Source: Pseudomonadota bacterium (GTDB taxonomy: Bacteria; SAR324; NAC60-12). From it: 41,681 bases of DNA. The notes under the pieces are model-generated. The model saw only the letters and a list, made by a program, of their open reading frames with translations. It did not search any database and was not told the DNA's origin. The DNA is taken from contig SHAT01000014.1 of assembly GCA_004213175.1 (NCBI GenBank), positions 1 through 41,681 on the forward strand, given 5' to 3'. Shown in pieces: positions 26,362-34,634 of this stretch; the first letter of the stretch is position 1; each line of letters opens with the position of its first letter. The position numbers and the translations under genes were made by a program.

Positions 26362-27345
26362 ATGAAATACCTTAATAGTTCCCAAAGAATCCTACTTTTT
26401 CTAGTTATACTTTTTTTAAGTAACTTCTCCATTAACGCTGATACATTACGTCCATCTGGACTGATTTTTAATGATTATCACGGTTCAACAGTCATAGTGA
26501 TTGATAAGTCTGTGTGCAGGCTAATGGTCTACAAATTTTATGAATCTTGGGAAATGGACAAGGTTTTCCCTTGTACAACAGGGAAAGTAGACGGCGATAA
26601 ATTCCATGAAGGGGATTTTAAGACTCCTACAGGAATTTATTGGTTGAATCAGGCTTGGGCAGGTTGGGAACTCGCTCAGTATTATGGGAATGAAGCCAAC
26701 GTTTATGGTACAGGTGCTTTTGAAGTTAGTTACCCTAATTATTATGACCAAGTTGTAGAACGTAAAGATGGACATGGAATCTGGATACATGGAACAATTA
26801 AAGGAAGCCCAATCCCTACACGCGGCTGTGTTTCTGTAAGCAACAATGACTTCCTTGAACTAACACATTCAGTTAAATTGGGAGATACTCCTGTGATTAT
26901 TGAAGAAAAAATTTCCTTTTCTCCCAGCGACGAAATCGACCGTGAGCAACAGATTTTGTTAGGAACCATTGAGTCTTGGAGGCGTGCTTGGGAAGGGGAT
27001 GATCCTGACAATTATCTTTCATATTATTCTGATAATTTTCTCACAGAAAAGTGGAATAACCGTTCATGGCGTAAACACAAACTTAATGTAAATTCTCAAA
27101 ACGAACGACGTCGAATTCTTATAAATGATCTCTCAGTTCTTAAGAGCAAGAATATTTACCACATTCGTTTTGTACAAACCTATACATCTGCTATTCTCAA
27201 TGATGTTGGCTTTAAGCAACTCTTTCTAGTCAGAGAGGAAGATGGTCTCAAAATCGTCAGTGAAAACTGGACCCCGTTAAAACAGTTCTCTCCTAGTCCT
27301 GCGTTTCAATATGCTTATAAGGAGTCTAATCAAAACTCAATGTAA
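26362..27345 (+). CDS. L,D-transpeptidase (YkuD) with C-terminal NTF2-like domain
   Basis: Exported cell-wall enzyme of 327 residues. A signal peptide (about 1-26) is followed by a YkuD domain (about 41-180) with the catalytic His143 (WIHGTIKGSP) and Cys156 (TRGCVSVSN). These enzymes form 3-3 cross-links in peptidoglycan or attach proteins to it. Residues about 192-315 (IESWRRAWEGDDPDNYLSYY...) look like an NTF2/SnoaL-type fold, a known partner domain in exported L,D-transpeptidases. Its place after the oxidase genes is probably incidental. A weak hairpin with a T-run (27344-27366) overlaps the stop codon. Confidence 0.88.
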   Translation: MKYLNSSQRILLFLVILFLSNFSINADTLRPSGLIFNDYHGSTVIVIDKSVCRLMVYKFYESWEMDKVFPCTTGKVDGDKFHEGDFKTPTGIYWLNQAWAGWELAQYYGNEANVYGTGAFEVSYPNYYDQVVERKDGHGIWIHGTIKGSPIPTRGCVSVSNNDFLELTHSVKLGDTPVIIEEKISFSPSDEIDREQQILLGTIESWRRAWEGDDPDNYLSYYSDNFLTEKWNNRSWRKHKLNVNSQNERRRILINDLSVLKSKNIYHIRFVQTYTSAILNDVGFKQLFLVREEDGLKIVSENWTPLKQFSPSPAFQYAYKESNQNSM

Positions 27346-27411
27346 ACTTTAAGTCACAGTTTTTTTAACTCCTAATCTTTTTCTATAGTTGTTACTCTCA
27401 TCTGCAAGATT

Positions 27412-27945
27412 TCATAAGTGGTATAACATCACGTATACCAGTACACCCGTAACAGAAACATACAGCCAGATAGGCAATGTCACTCTGGCAATCTTTGGAT
27501 GGCGGCTAAAATTACCGGTTGCTGCAAAATAAACAGTGGTAAGAACCAATGGTAAGACAACTGCGGAGAGTGAAATGTGAGAAATTAAAATAAAAAAGTA
27601 CAAAGGACGTATCCAACCTTCTCCATGAAATAACGTGTCTCCATGAAATGCATGATAGGTTAGATAGCAGATTAAAAATAGAAATGAAAAAGTTAGGGCA
27701 CCAAGCATCATTTTTGTGTGACGAGTTCGGTTACCCTTCCTTATAGATAAATAACCCAAAATAAGACAGATAGAGCTCGCAGAGTTAAGCAAAGCGTTAA
27801 CAGCAGGCAAAAAGCTAAGATCAAGAATATTATCTCTTGGAATTGGTTCTCTGAAGTAAATTAACCAAAACAAAAACAATAAAATCCCAGCAGAGAGTGA
27901 TAATATCACACTAATAGCCGTCCTGTTAGAAAATTGAATATTCAC
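27412..27945 (-). CDS. DUF420 membrane protein, probable cytochrome oxidase assembly factor
   Basis: A 177-residue inner-membrane protein with about five helices. The segments LPAVNALLNSASSICLILG, RHTKMMLGALTFSFLFLICYLTYHA and SHISLSAVVLPLVL are typical of DUF420, which includes the CtaM-type oxidase assembly factor of Gram-positive bacteria. The several His residues near the membrane are conserved in the family. The start is GTG at 27945 and overlaps the ctaA stop (GTGA), so it is translated with ctaA. A role in heme A delivery or oxidase maturation is inferred from this coupling. Confidence 0.85.
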   Translation of the reverse strand: MNIQFSNRTAISVILSLSAGILLFLFWLIYFREPIPRDNILDLSFLPAVNALLNSASSICLILGYLSIRKGNRTRHTKMMLGALTFSFLFLICYLTYHAFHGDTLFHGEGWIRPLYFFILISHISLSAVVLPLVLTTVYFAATGNFSRHPKIARVTLPIWLYVSVTGVLVYVMLYHL

Positions 27946-28934
27946 AATTGCTCCCTTTTAAGTTTAAAATCTGCCAATATGAAAAACATTAAACCTATTA
28001 ATGTTGCGGCAATTGCTGTATGCAAGGTTGAGACGATAGCAGGTACTCTTAAAACAGCGTTTAAGATCCCAACACATATTTCCACTAGAATCAACATCAC
28101 AATACCGAGTCCAATAACATTATAACGTTGCCTTTTCCTTAGCCAGAACCACGACATTAAAATCAGCACCAACCCACCAATTATAGCAATCAGACGATGG
28201 AGCATGTGAATCCATTCATTTGTAAATATTGGTAAAAATCGTCCCTGGTATTCAGTAGGAGCTGGAGCTAAAATATGTCCTTCAATTCCTGACAAATAGG
28301 AAACGTCAGTTCCGCTCAAACCAAATGATAAAGTACTTTCCTCGTGACAACCTGGAAAAGCTTCACAATGATGTCCGGAAGAAGTTGTACTGTTATAACC
28401 TCCTGAAATAATCATTATAAACAGTACTGCCAGCATCAATATCAATGGACTTTGTCCAATATTTTTAGTTTCCGTAGAACTTACAGCGACATCTGCAGCA
28501 GCTTTATATTTTACATTAGACATATTAAAAGTGATCCTTGTCAAATAAACCATTATTCCAAATAGTATGTTTCCTCCCAACAAATGAAGTGTAACTACTG
28601 GTGGCCAGAGTACCATGGTTACTGTCAAAGCGCCTAAGATTCCCTGGATAATAACTATAATTAAACTGGCTACAGCAAGTTTTCTGAGTTTGTAATTTGA
28701 AGGTTCCCAAAATGTAACAAAAGTGATGACAATTATTAAAATACCTAAAAATAATGCTGTGAATCTATGGCTTATTTCCAAAGCAATTTCAAAACCGCCA
28801 GACGGGAAAAATTGACCGTAACAAAGAGGCCAGTCAGGGCACGATAATCCCGCATTTTTCAAGCGTACATAAGCGCCAAACGGTATCAAAAACCATGTTA
28901 TTATTGCTGCTCCAATGCATAATATTCTCAACAT
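27942..28934 (-). CDS. ctaA: Heme A synthase
   Basis: Inner-membrane monooxygenase-like enzyme of 330 residues that oxidises the C8 methyl of heme O to a formyl group, giving heme A. Eight helices in two four-helix halves are visible. The heme-binding His residues are at or near His56 (EISHRF), His117 (TLHLLGG), His246 (MLHRLIA) and His305 (TLHTAIA). Each half has a Cys pair in an outer loop: C32/C38 (SCPDWPLCYG) and C190/C196 (HCEAFPGCHEE). It complements ctaB and the aa3 operon on the opposite strand. Downstream DUF420 overlaps by four bases. The upstream region has a promoter with a palindrome on its -35 box. Confidence 0.95.
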   Translation of the reverse strand: MLRILCIGAAIITWFLIPFGAYVRLKNAGLSCPDWPLCYGQFFPSGGFEIALEISHRFTALFLGILIIVITFVTFWEPSNYKLRKLAVASLIIVIIQGILGALTVTMVLWPPVVTLHLLGGNILFGIMVYLTRITFNMSNVKYKAAADVAVSSTETKNIGQSPLILMLAVLFIMIISGGYNSTTSSGHHCEAFPGCHEESTLSFGLSGTDVSYLSGIEGHILAPAPTEYQGRFLPIFTNEWIHMLHRLIAIIGGLVLILMSWFWLRKRQRYNVIGLGIVMLILVEICVGILNAVLRVPAIVSTLHTAIAATLIGLMFFILADFKLKREQL

Positions 28935-28981
28935 ATATTTTTACTAATTTTTTAACTTTTTACTGAAATTTTTTCTAATTA

Positions 28982-29010
28982 ATTATGACAATTTTAGACT
29001 TGATACTCAA
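28982..29010 (-). promoter_or_regulatory. Sigma70-like extended -10 promoter of ctaA
   Basis: Minus strand: -35 TTGAGT (29005-29010), 17 bases, extended -10 TGT-CATAAT (28982-28990). Transcription would begin near 28975, about 40 bases before the ctaA start. The palindrome at 28998-29012 covers the -35. Confidence 0.5.
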
Positions 29011-29012
29011 GT
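28998..29012. promoter_or_regulatory. Palindrome on the ctaA -35 box
   Basis: ACTTGA (28998-29003), three bases, TCAAGT (29007-29012): a perfect 6-base dyad centred about 30 bases upstream of the predicted start of transcription. It resembles but does not fit the FNR box (TTGAT-N4-ATCAA), because the gap is too short. Confidence 0.45.
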
Positions 29013-29030
29013 TTCTAAACACTCTGATTA

Positions 29031-29047
29031 AAGATAAATTTTATCTT
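29031..29047. repeat. 17-bp palindrome upstream of the ctaA promoter
   Basis: AAGATAAA, one central base, TTTATCTT: perfect 8-base arms, centred about 34 bases upstream of the first palindrome. The single-base centre rules out an RNA hairpin and points to a DNA site if it is functional. In AT-rich DNA such a dyad can arise by chance. Confidence 0.4.
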
Positions 29048-29267
29048 GCCTTAACTATTTTACGACTAGGACAAATTTAAATACTGGCTATGATTGTAGA
29101 GTAGGTTATAGAAGCCCTGAAAACTATCCTGATTTTTAACTAAAGATTTTTCTGTAACAGTCGATAAAGAATGCAGAAGTATAACTTTATTCTACACACT
29201 TTAACCATTCTGGGGATTACAAAAAGTGCGTGCTTAGTTTGTATGAATATTTTAGGAAGGATTGCAA

Positions 29268-29465
29268 ATGTATCATCAAAACATTGACACAAAGTTACAG
29301 AAAAGAATTCAATCCAAAGAATTTGAAGAGTCTGTTGATCAGGCTGTTCGTTCCTTCATGTACGATTTGGATTTTATGCTTTTGGAAGAACAACATGCTA
29401 GCTCAAGCCATAACTACACATGCATTCAGAATGATACCCTCATAAAGTGGGTGAATCCAGATTAA
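29268..29465 (+). CDS. 65-residue soluble hypothetical protein
   Basis: The ATG at 29268 has AGGAAGG seven bases upstream, one of the best ribosome binding sites in the window, which is the main argument that this is a gene. The protein is charged and probably helical (NIDTKLQKRIQSKEFEESV, then MYDLDFMLLEEQ), with one Cys and no signal peptide or membrane helix. I do not recognise a family. It stands between ctaA (divergent) and the sensor kinase (convergent, 56 bases between stops). It could be a small regulator or adaptor; nothing in the sequence says which. Confidence 0.6.
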   Translation: MYHQNIDTKLQKRIQSKEFEESVDQAVRSFMYDLDFMLLEEQHASSSHNYTCIQNDTLIKWVNPD

Positions 29466-29521
29466 TAAATAATCTGAAAAAATTATATATTAGTTAAGAA
29501 ACATTTTCAGGGTTTCAAAAA

Positions 29522-31174
29522 TCAGGCACTCAGAGAGAAAGAATCACTCTGTTTCTGAGCCGTGCGTGACGGAGCAGGTATGACACAGTCTGGAAGAATA
29601 ATTTCAAAAACAACTCCGCGATTGTCCAATAGATTACAACCACGAATTGTTCCCCCATGAGCTTCTACAAGCTGTTTCCCTATTGACAGCCCCAAACCTG
29701 TCCCCATTTCCTTGCCTTCTGTATGAAAAGACTTAAATAAATTAGAAATAATCGAATCAGGAATTGGACTTCCATTATCTACAATCTGAATTTTTAGTTC
29801 ACGCATGCTTTGTGGAATAAAACGAACTTCTATCTGAGCTGGTTTTCCATCCTTTGTATCAGGTAAATCTTGAAATTTTTCCCACGCATTTTTGATAAGA
29901 TTCACTATCACACGAATTATCTTTCGTCCGTCAAAACGAAGTAAAAAAGCAGGCTGTCCTGCAGGAACTCGGTAAAGCAGGGGAAATTCCTCCATAAAAC
30001 CCAACTGAGATTCTATTTGCTCCTGAAACTCATCCAGTTGAAATATTTCAGGACGAATCTCCATCCTACCTGAAGCAAAATCCAGAATATCTGTAGTGAG
30101 TCCTGTAACGTTGTTAGAAGAATTTTTTATCCTACGTATGTAAGTTAAAGCCTGAACGACTTCAATTGCCTGAATTCGCTCCTTGTCCAACATTTTTATA
30201 AGCAAAGTCGCAAAACTTGAAATTGAACCATTTGCGTTACGGATATCATGACCAAACTCTGCAACTGTATTACCCAATTCAACAAGACGGCGCTCCTTCT
30301 TTTTTGCCAGTTGCAGGTCTGTTACAGTTTTTTCTAGTTGTTTTTTTGAATCTTCTAGTTCTTCAACATTTAGAGATAACTCGTCCTGCATTGACTGGAA
30401 ACGTGTCCATAGTTCTTCCAGGACCCCAATTCGCTGGCCGATCAACGTACTTGCGTCGGAAGTTTGTGGACTATACAAATCACCTATTTCATTTTCACGT
30501 CTATATTTGACGAAGTGTTGACAAAGAACATCAACCTGATCTGTAATGAGTCGGGTTTGTTTATAAATCAACAAAGCAACAATCAGAAGAGCTATACTCC
30601 CACTGATCAATATACGTATCCAAAAGGGTTTTTTAGCAAAAGGTGAAATATCCGGGGTTACAATCAAAAACCCTTGAGTTCCATCTCTATCAACCGGGAT
30701 CTGGAATGAAGACTTATTGCCTATTTGAGCGAGATATTCCGTATTATTTTTTTTAACAGTAATTTCTTTTTCGAAATTTAATTCACTAGAACTATAATCA
30801 AGCTGAGTTACTCCATTATATTTTTGTGCAAGCAACTTCTCTAATTTTGCTGTACTTGAACTTTCTTTCGCTAGCAAATCACTGAGATTTGATGCTAACA
30901 AATTAAGTTCATGCAGAGTTTTTATAGGAAGAGAAGGGGCACTTAAAGAAGATAGTGGTAGAAAGGAACTGAGATAATAAGTTAACAAAAAAATAATAAT
31001 TGTAAGTAAACCATAATGAGACCTTTTTAGATTGGATTCATCAAGTTTTTTTTCTGGCCTATCTTGCTTAATTATTCTTTTTGAGGCAAGTTCGGCTCTT
31101 CTTTTAATTTTCCTGGGAACTTTATATTGGTTTCTATTCGTGACTTTATTAAAAGCATGAATCATATTATCCAT
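29522..31174 (-). CDS. Membrane-bound sensor histidine kinase, orphan
   Basis: A kinase of about 550 residues. I prefer the ATG at 31174; a GTG at 31189 would add five residues, but a TATAAT lies only about 13 bases upstream of it. Counting from the GTG form: a basic N-terminus, helix 59-80, a periplasmic sensor region of about 110 residues, helix 190-209, a coiled-coil linker (about 250-305), the phospho-acceptor His314 (EFGHDIRNANGS), N-box VNLIKNAWEKF (429-439), G1 box DNGSPIPDS (471-479) and G2 GTGLGLSIG (496-504). It autophosphorylates and passes the phosphate to a response regulator, but no response regulator gene is in the window. The signal is unknown. Confidence 0.9.
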   Translation of the reverse strand: MDNMIHAFNKVTNRNQYKVPRKIKRRAELASKRIIKQDRPEKKLDESNLKRSHYGLLTIIIFLLTYYLSSFLPLSSLSAPSLPIKTLHELNLLASNLSDLLAKESSSTAKLEKLLAQKYNGVTQLDYSSSELNFEKEITVKKNNTEYLAQIGNKSSFQIPVDRDGTQGFLIVTPDISPFAKKPFWIRILISGSIALLIVALLIYKQTRLITDQVDVLCQHFVKYRRENEIGDLYSPQTSDASTLIGQRIGVLEELWTRFQSMQDELSLNVEELEDSKKQLEKTVTDLQLAKKKERRLVELGNTVAEFGHDIRNANGSISSFATLLIKMLDKERIQAIEVVQALTYIRRIKNSSNNVTGLTTDILDFASGRMEIRPEIFQLDEFQEQIESQLGFMEEFPLLYRVPAGQPAFLLRFDGRKIIRVIVNLIKNAWEKFQDLPDTKDGKPAQIEVRFIPQSMRELKIQIVDNGSPIPDSIISNLFKSFHTEGKEMGTGLGLSIGKQLVEAHGGTIRGCNLLDNRGVVFEIILPDCVIPAPSRTAQKQSDSFSLSA

Positions 31175-31201
31175 TCTGTAAATAAACACCGGTGGTTTTA
31201 C

Positions 31202-31228
31202 ATTATAGGCTCATAAAATGCTTTTCAA
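31202..31228 (-). promoter_or_regulatory. Possible promoter of the sensor kinase
   Basis: Minus strand: perfect -10 TATAAT (31202-31207) with TTGAAA (31223-31228) only 15 bases further, a short spacer. Transcription would start near 31195, which favours the kinase start at 31174 over 31189. Confidence 0.3.
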
Positions 31229-31605
31229 ATAAATGTGGAAAATATTGACCATTTAATGTTCTTTATACTAGATGAGCACTATTACTAAAATTTTCTCTGA
31301 TTTGTTATATGTAAAATCACAAAGTATTGCAAGTATTATTTTTAAAAATAATTGATTTTATATACTTTTTTTTGATTATATATATAGTTTTTTATATTTT
31401 ATCTATTTATTACAGTAAGTTATAATTATTTTGATAAATTATATATTTAATCAAAAAAAAGCTTATATTTCAGAATTTTGAGTATTTTCCAAAATTTTCT
31501 CAGTTGAATTATAAATTCAATAATTTATCTTTTTAACCTCAAATATACGATTTTTTTTTATTTCTAATCACTTAGATCATCTTATGATCATACGATGATT
31601 TAATC

Positions 31606-31634
31606 TTGCACATAACATGCAGATCAAATATAAT
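31606..31634 (+). promoter_or_regulatory. Promoter of ahcY
   Basis: TTGCAC (31606-31611), 17 bases, perfect TATAAT (31629-31634). Transcription would start near 31641. This puts the longer in-frame start at 31617 upstream of the transcript, and so supports the ATG at 31707. Confidence 0.5.
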
Positions 31635-31645
31635 TTTTATATTTC

Positions 31646-31680
31646 AAAAAGAATGTCTTTTTTCAGACATTCGTTTTTAT
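31646..31680 (+). terminator. Terminator-like hairpin in the ahcY leader
   Basis: GAATGTC (31651-31657), 8-base loop, GACATTC (31666-31672), preceded by AAAAA and followed by GTTTTTATTTT. It looks like an intrinsic terminator or a 5' stabilising hairpin, starting only about 5-10 bases after the predicted start of transcription and ending 27 bases before the ahcY ATG. No plus-strand gene directly upstream needs a terminator here. Confidence 0.5.
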
Positions 31681-31706
31681 TTTATGCCCTAAACAAACAA
31701 GGTAAT

Positions 31707-33056
31707 ATGAAAAGAGAGTTTCACGACATGCAAGAAAGAGTCAAACAGACGCCAAAAGCTAAACAAGATTACAGAGTAGCAGACATAACACTCTCAGAAT
31801 TGGGTCGCAAACAAATCACAATGGCTGAGAACGAGATGCCAGGACTTATGATGCTTAGAGAAGAGTATAAGAAAAATAAACCCCTCGTTGGAGCACGCAT
31901 AACTGGATCATTACATATGACAGTAGAAACTGCCGTTTTGATAGAAACTCTGGTGTTACTAGGTGCGGAAGTGCGATGGTCTTCGTGCAACATTTTTTCA
32001 ACTCAGGATGAGGCGGCCGCGGCAATGGTTGAAGCAGGAATCCCTGTATTTGCCTGGAAAGGAGAATCAGAAGAAGAATACTGGTGGTGTCTTAAACAGA
32101 CTTTAGAGTGGCCTAGAGGAAAAGGTCCTAATCTCCTCCTTGATGACGGAGGAGATTTAACTGGCTACGTTCATGAAACACGTCCTGATCTAATCTCTGG
32201 AATTAAAGGAGTTTCTGAAGAAACAACAACTGGAGTTCATCGACTGGAACAAATGGAACGTCAAGGGTTATTGAAGTTACCGGCATTCAATGTAAATGAC
32301 TCTGTTACTAAAAGTAAATTTGACAATTTGTACGGGTGTCGCGAATCACTTATTGATGGGATTAAACGCGCTACTGATGTTATGATTGCGGGAAAAATTG
32401 CGGTTGTCGCAGGTTATGGTGATGTCGGTAAAGGTTCTGCACAATCATTGAGAGGACAAGGTGCTAGAGTGCTTGTAACAGAAATTGACCCGATTTGTGC
32501 ATTACAAGCTGCAATGGAAGGTTATGAAATTGTTACAATGGATGATGCTGCCTCAATTGCTGACATCTTTGTTACCACAACAGGATGTTCTGATATAATT
32601 TGTCGTGAACATATGGATCGTATGAAAGATCAAGCAATTGTATGTAATATTGGACATTTTGATACAGAAATTCAGGTTTCTTCTTTGAACAATGATTCTT
32701 CACTAAAGAAAATTAATATAAAGCCACAGGTTGATCAATATCAATGGCCTGATGGTAAACGAATGATTTTACTTGCAGAAGGACGTTTGGTTAACCTTGG
32801 TTGTGCAACAGGGCACCCTGCTTTTGTTATGTCCAACAGTTTCACAAATCAGGTAATGGCACAAATAGACCTCTGGGAAAAAGGCGAAGATTATGAAAAC
32901 AAGGTTTATGTCCTTCCAAAAATACTTGATGAAAAAGTAGCTCGTTTCCACTTAGATAAATTGGGAGTGAAGTTAACCCAACTGAGTGAAAATCAGGCAA
33001 ATTATTTAGATATCCCAATTGAAGGACCTTACAAACCCGATCATTATCGTTATTAA
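31707..33056 (+). CDS. ahcY: S-adenosylhomocysteinase
   Basis: Splits S-adenosylhomocysteine into adenosine and homocysteine, relieving product inhibition of methyltransferases. It is an NAD-dependent cytoplasmic tetramer in the family. The 449-residue form from the ATG at 31707 (AAGG a few bases upstream) gives a short tail before the conserved [27 protein letters not shown]; a start at 31617 would add 30 unlikely residues and lie above the promoter. Visible motifs: [16 protein letters not shown], the substrate region [24 protein letters not shown], the NAD fold [16 protein letters not shown] and the C-terminal [15 protein letters not shown]. Linked downstream to folate and lipoprotein genes. 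Confidence 0.96.
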   Translation: MKREFHDMQERVKQTPKAKQDYRVADITLSELGRKQITMAENEMPGLMMLREEYKKNKPLVGARITGSLHMTVETAVLIETLVLLGAEVRWSSCNIFSTQDEAAAAMVEAGIPVFAWKGESEEEYWWCLKQTLEWPRGKGPNLLLDDGGDLTGYVHETRPDLISGIKGVSEETTTGVHRLEQMERQGLLKLPAFNVNDSVTKSKFDNLYGCRESLIDGIKRATDVMIAGKIAVVAGYGDVGKGSAQSLRGQGARVLVTEIDPICALQAAMEGYEIVTMDDAASIADIFVTTTGCSDIICREHMDRMKDQAIVCNIGHFDTEIQVSSLNNDSSLKKINIKPQVDQYQWPDGKRMILLAEGRLVNLGCATGHPAFVMSNSFTNQVMAQIDLWEKGEDYENKVYVLPKILDEKVARFHLDKLGVKLTQLSENQANYLDIPIEGPYKPDHYRY

Positions 33057-33064
33057 GAGGTTTT

Positions 33065-33979
33065 TTGTCATTACGGCTGTTAAACTTTAAATGCATTAAA
33101 TGTTTGTCATTAGGATTTGGCTTTGTATCTCTGTTGTTTCTAGGCGGGTGCGGAGAAAAGCCAATTTCCCTGATGAATGCCCCTCCGGATTTGCGCCCAG
33201 AAGATCAGGCTCCTATGAAGCCAACTAATAAAGAACTTCAAACTTCAAAATCATTCGTTGCATTTCTTCCTGTGCAATTTTCTGAAAACCTTTCTCGTTT
33301 TCATAAAACGCTCAGTGTAAGTTTTGTACAGTCTGTACTGGAGGAGCATGGGGACCTTAAAATTATTGACGAAGTTAGAGTTGCGAGGGCTTTGAACAGC
33401 AGCCAATTTAGTCAACTGAAAATATTACTCAAAAAAAACAAATTACGTAGAATTGATGAAGAATTGATAAAACAAACTATTGAATTAGGTAAATGGCTAC
33501 GTGTTCGCTACATTGTTTTGATGAGAGTTCAGTCCAGCCCGAAAAAAGTTTCATCAACAGAATGGAGTACATATATAAACTTCAGAATTTACCGTGTTGA
33601 AGATCCGGTTAAGAATGAAATGAACCATGAGTTTACTTATGTTTTTTCTGAGTCAAGCGATCTCTGGGAAGAAATTGGAAGTCTTGTCAGAGGGCGATTC
33701 CCCCTTGGTGGCTTTATTGTCGAATCACGTGCTAATCGTCTCTATGTCAGTGTGAACTTGGGCAGGCGCAACAGGATCACAGAAGGGCAGGTTTGCAAAA
33801 TTTTCCGTAGGGTTGAAAAAGAAAAGAAAGGAACTAACGGGAAACCGATTACAAGCATTGAGTTTGATCGAATCGGTCAAGTAAATTTGTTTCGTGTTCA
33901 GGAGGATTTTTCGTGGGGGATAGTTCCATCAAATTTTAGAAAAGCCGTACTGAATGGTGATGCTGTACGCTGTTATTGA
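33065..33979 (+). CDS. Predicted lipoprotein, possibly CsgG/FlgT-like
   Basis: A 304-residue protein starting with TTG at 33065, with AAGAGG just before it; there is no in-frame ATG until well inside the conserved part. The N-terminus is a lipoprotein signal: basic start, hydrophobic core and lipobox LGGC with Cys29. The region KSFVAFLPVQFSENLSRFHKTLSVSFVQSVLEEHGDLKIIDEVRVARAL resembles the 'open a pathway, find who acts' style of CsgG/FlgT-type periplasmic domains, and NLGRRNRITEGQVCKIFRR near residue 225 resembles FlgT C-terminal segments. These are weak similarities from memory, so function is unassigned. It lies 9 bases after ahcY and 2 bases before the next ATG. Confidence 0.7.
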   Translation: MSLRLLNFKCIKCLSLGFGFVSLLFLGGCGEKPISLMNAPPDLRPEDQAPMKPTNKELQTSKSFVAFLPVQFSENLSRFHKTLSVSFVQSVLEEHGDLKIIDEVRVARALNSSQFSQLKILLKKNKLRRIDEELIKQTIELGKWLRVRYIVLMRVQSSPKKVSSTEWSTYINFRIYRVEDPVKNEMNHEFTYVFSESSDLWEEIGSLVRGRFPLGGFIVESRANRLYVSVNLGRRNRITEGQVCKIFRRVEKEKKGTNGKPITSIEFDRIGQVNLFRVQEDFSWGIVPSNFRKAVLNGDAVRCY

Positions 33980-33981
33980 AA

Positions 33982-34566
33982 ATGTCAGACAGGTTAAATT
34001 TAAACAAAAAGGAAACCCGCCAAACAATCCTTCAACAACGTAAAGCATTTCCTGCTAAAGAAAAGAATCTGGCAGAGCAACGGATGTTAAAGTTTCTGAA
34101 AAATTGGGATGTATTCATTCAGGCAGAAACAATCCATATTTTCATGTCAAAAATTGACGAGCCTAACACCGGACCAATTATTTTGTACGCATGGGAATCT
34201 GGAAAAACAATAGTTGTACCTTATGTACTTCCAAACACGTTTAATCTGTTTCATTCACAACTTAATTCATTTGATGATTTAAGTCCCGGAGCTTTAGGCG
34301 TTCTGGAACCTTCTCCAGAAAAAAGAATTCGTATAACTCCAGAAAGTATTAATCTTGTAATAATTCCCGGAGTTGCATTTGATCTACAGGGGGGAAGAAT
34401 CGGTTACGGGAAAGGATATTACGACAGGTTCCTTGAACAGACGAAAGCTTTCCGTTTAGCGTTAGCCTTCGATTTTCAGATTATAGACAAAGTACCTACT
34501 GAAAAGCACGATGTACCGATGAATGGAATATTATCAGAATCTGGAATTTTTGAAGTAAACAATTAA
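33982..34566 (+). CDS. fau: 5-formyltetrahydrofolate cyclo-ligase
   Basis: Converts 5-formyl-THF to 5,10-methenyl-THF with ATP, rescuing a dead-end folate. The 194-residue protein from the ATG at 33982 has normal family length; a TTG two codons earlier overlaps the previous stop. Motifs are KKETRQTILQQRKAF at the N-terminus, IPGVAFDLQGGRIGYGKGYYDRFL (the ATP/folate site) and a conserved Asp-Phe-Gln near the end. It completes a small one-carbon theme with ahcY upstream and with TrmFO, which uses methylene-THF, elsewhere in the window. Confidence 0.93.
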   Translation: MSDRLNLNKKETRQTILQQRKAFPAKEKNLAEQRMLKFLKNWDVFIQAETIHIFMSKIDEPNTGPIILYAWESGKTIVVPYVLPNTFNLFHSQLNSFDDLSPGALGVLEPSPEKRIRITPESINLVIIPGVAFDLQGGRIGYGKGYYDRFLEQTKAFRLALAFDFQIIDKVPTEKHDVPMNGILSESGIFEVNN

Positions 34567-34634
34567 AGAGCCTCCTCTCCTAGGAAACTTTTGCAGAACG
34601 GGTTAATCTAACTAATTAATGTAAGAAACCAAAA

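Larger units (their letters stand above)
28935..29267. other. Intergenic region between ctaA and the 65-residue ORF
   Basis: About 330 bases, AT-rich. The left half carries the ctaA promoter candidate and two perfect palindromes. The right half precedes the small plus-strand ORF and has no clear promoter pair. No RNA gene is visible. Confidence 0.5.
31190..31706. other. Very AT-rich intergenic region with ahcY and kinase promoters
   Basis: About 515 bases; 31260-31560 is almost pure A/T. TTGATT-(A/T)-TATATA occurs at 31352 and again 20 bases later at 31372. The left end has the kinase promoter candidate, the right end the ahcY promoter and leader hairpin. Near 31575-31599 GATCAT can pair with ATGATC, or ATCATC with GATGAT. 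No ORF before 31707 is convincing. Confidence 0.55.

Noticed and set aside
27344-27366. Terminator after the L,D-transpeptidase gene
   Set aside because: AAACT/AGTTT gives only 5 weak pairs overlapping the stop codon; a T-run follows but the stem is too poor to list as a feature.
28995-29015. FNR box upstream of ctaA
   Set aside because: TTGA and TCAA are separated by 3 bases instead of the pattern TTGAT-N4-ATCAA; better described as an unknown palindrome.
29474-29516. Bidirectional terminator between the 65-residue ORF and the sensor kinase
   Set aside because: CTGAAAA/TTTTCAG and GAAAC/GTTTC can pair but with long loops or no clear T-run in either direction.
31617-31706. Longer N-terminus of S-adenosylhomocysteinase starting at 31617
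   Set aside because: It lies upstream of the predicted transcription start and contains the hairpin; family members start shortly before the conserved YRVADI segment.
31640-31706. SAH or SAM riboswitch in the ahcY leader
   Set aside because: The predicted leader is about 65 bases, AT-rich, and shows none of the GC-rich paired regions of these riboswitches.
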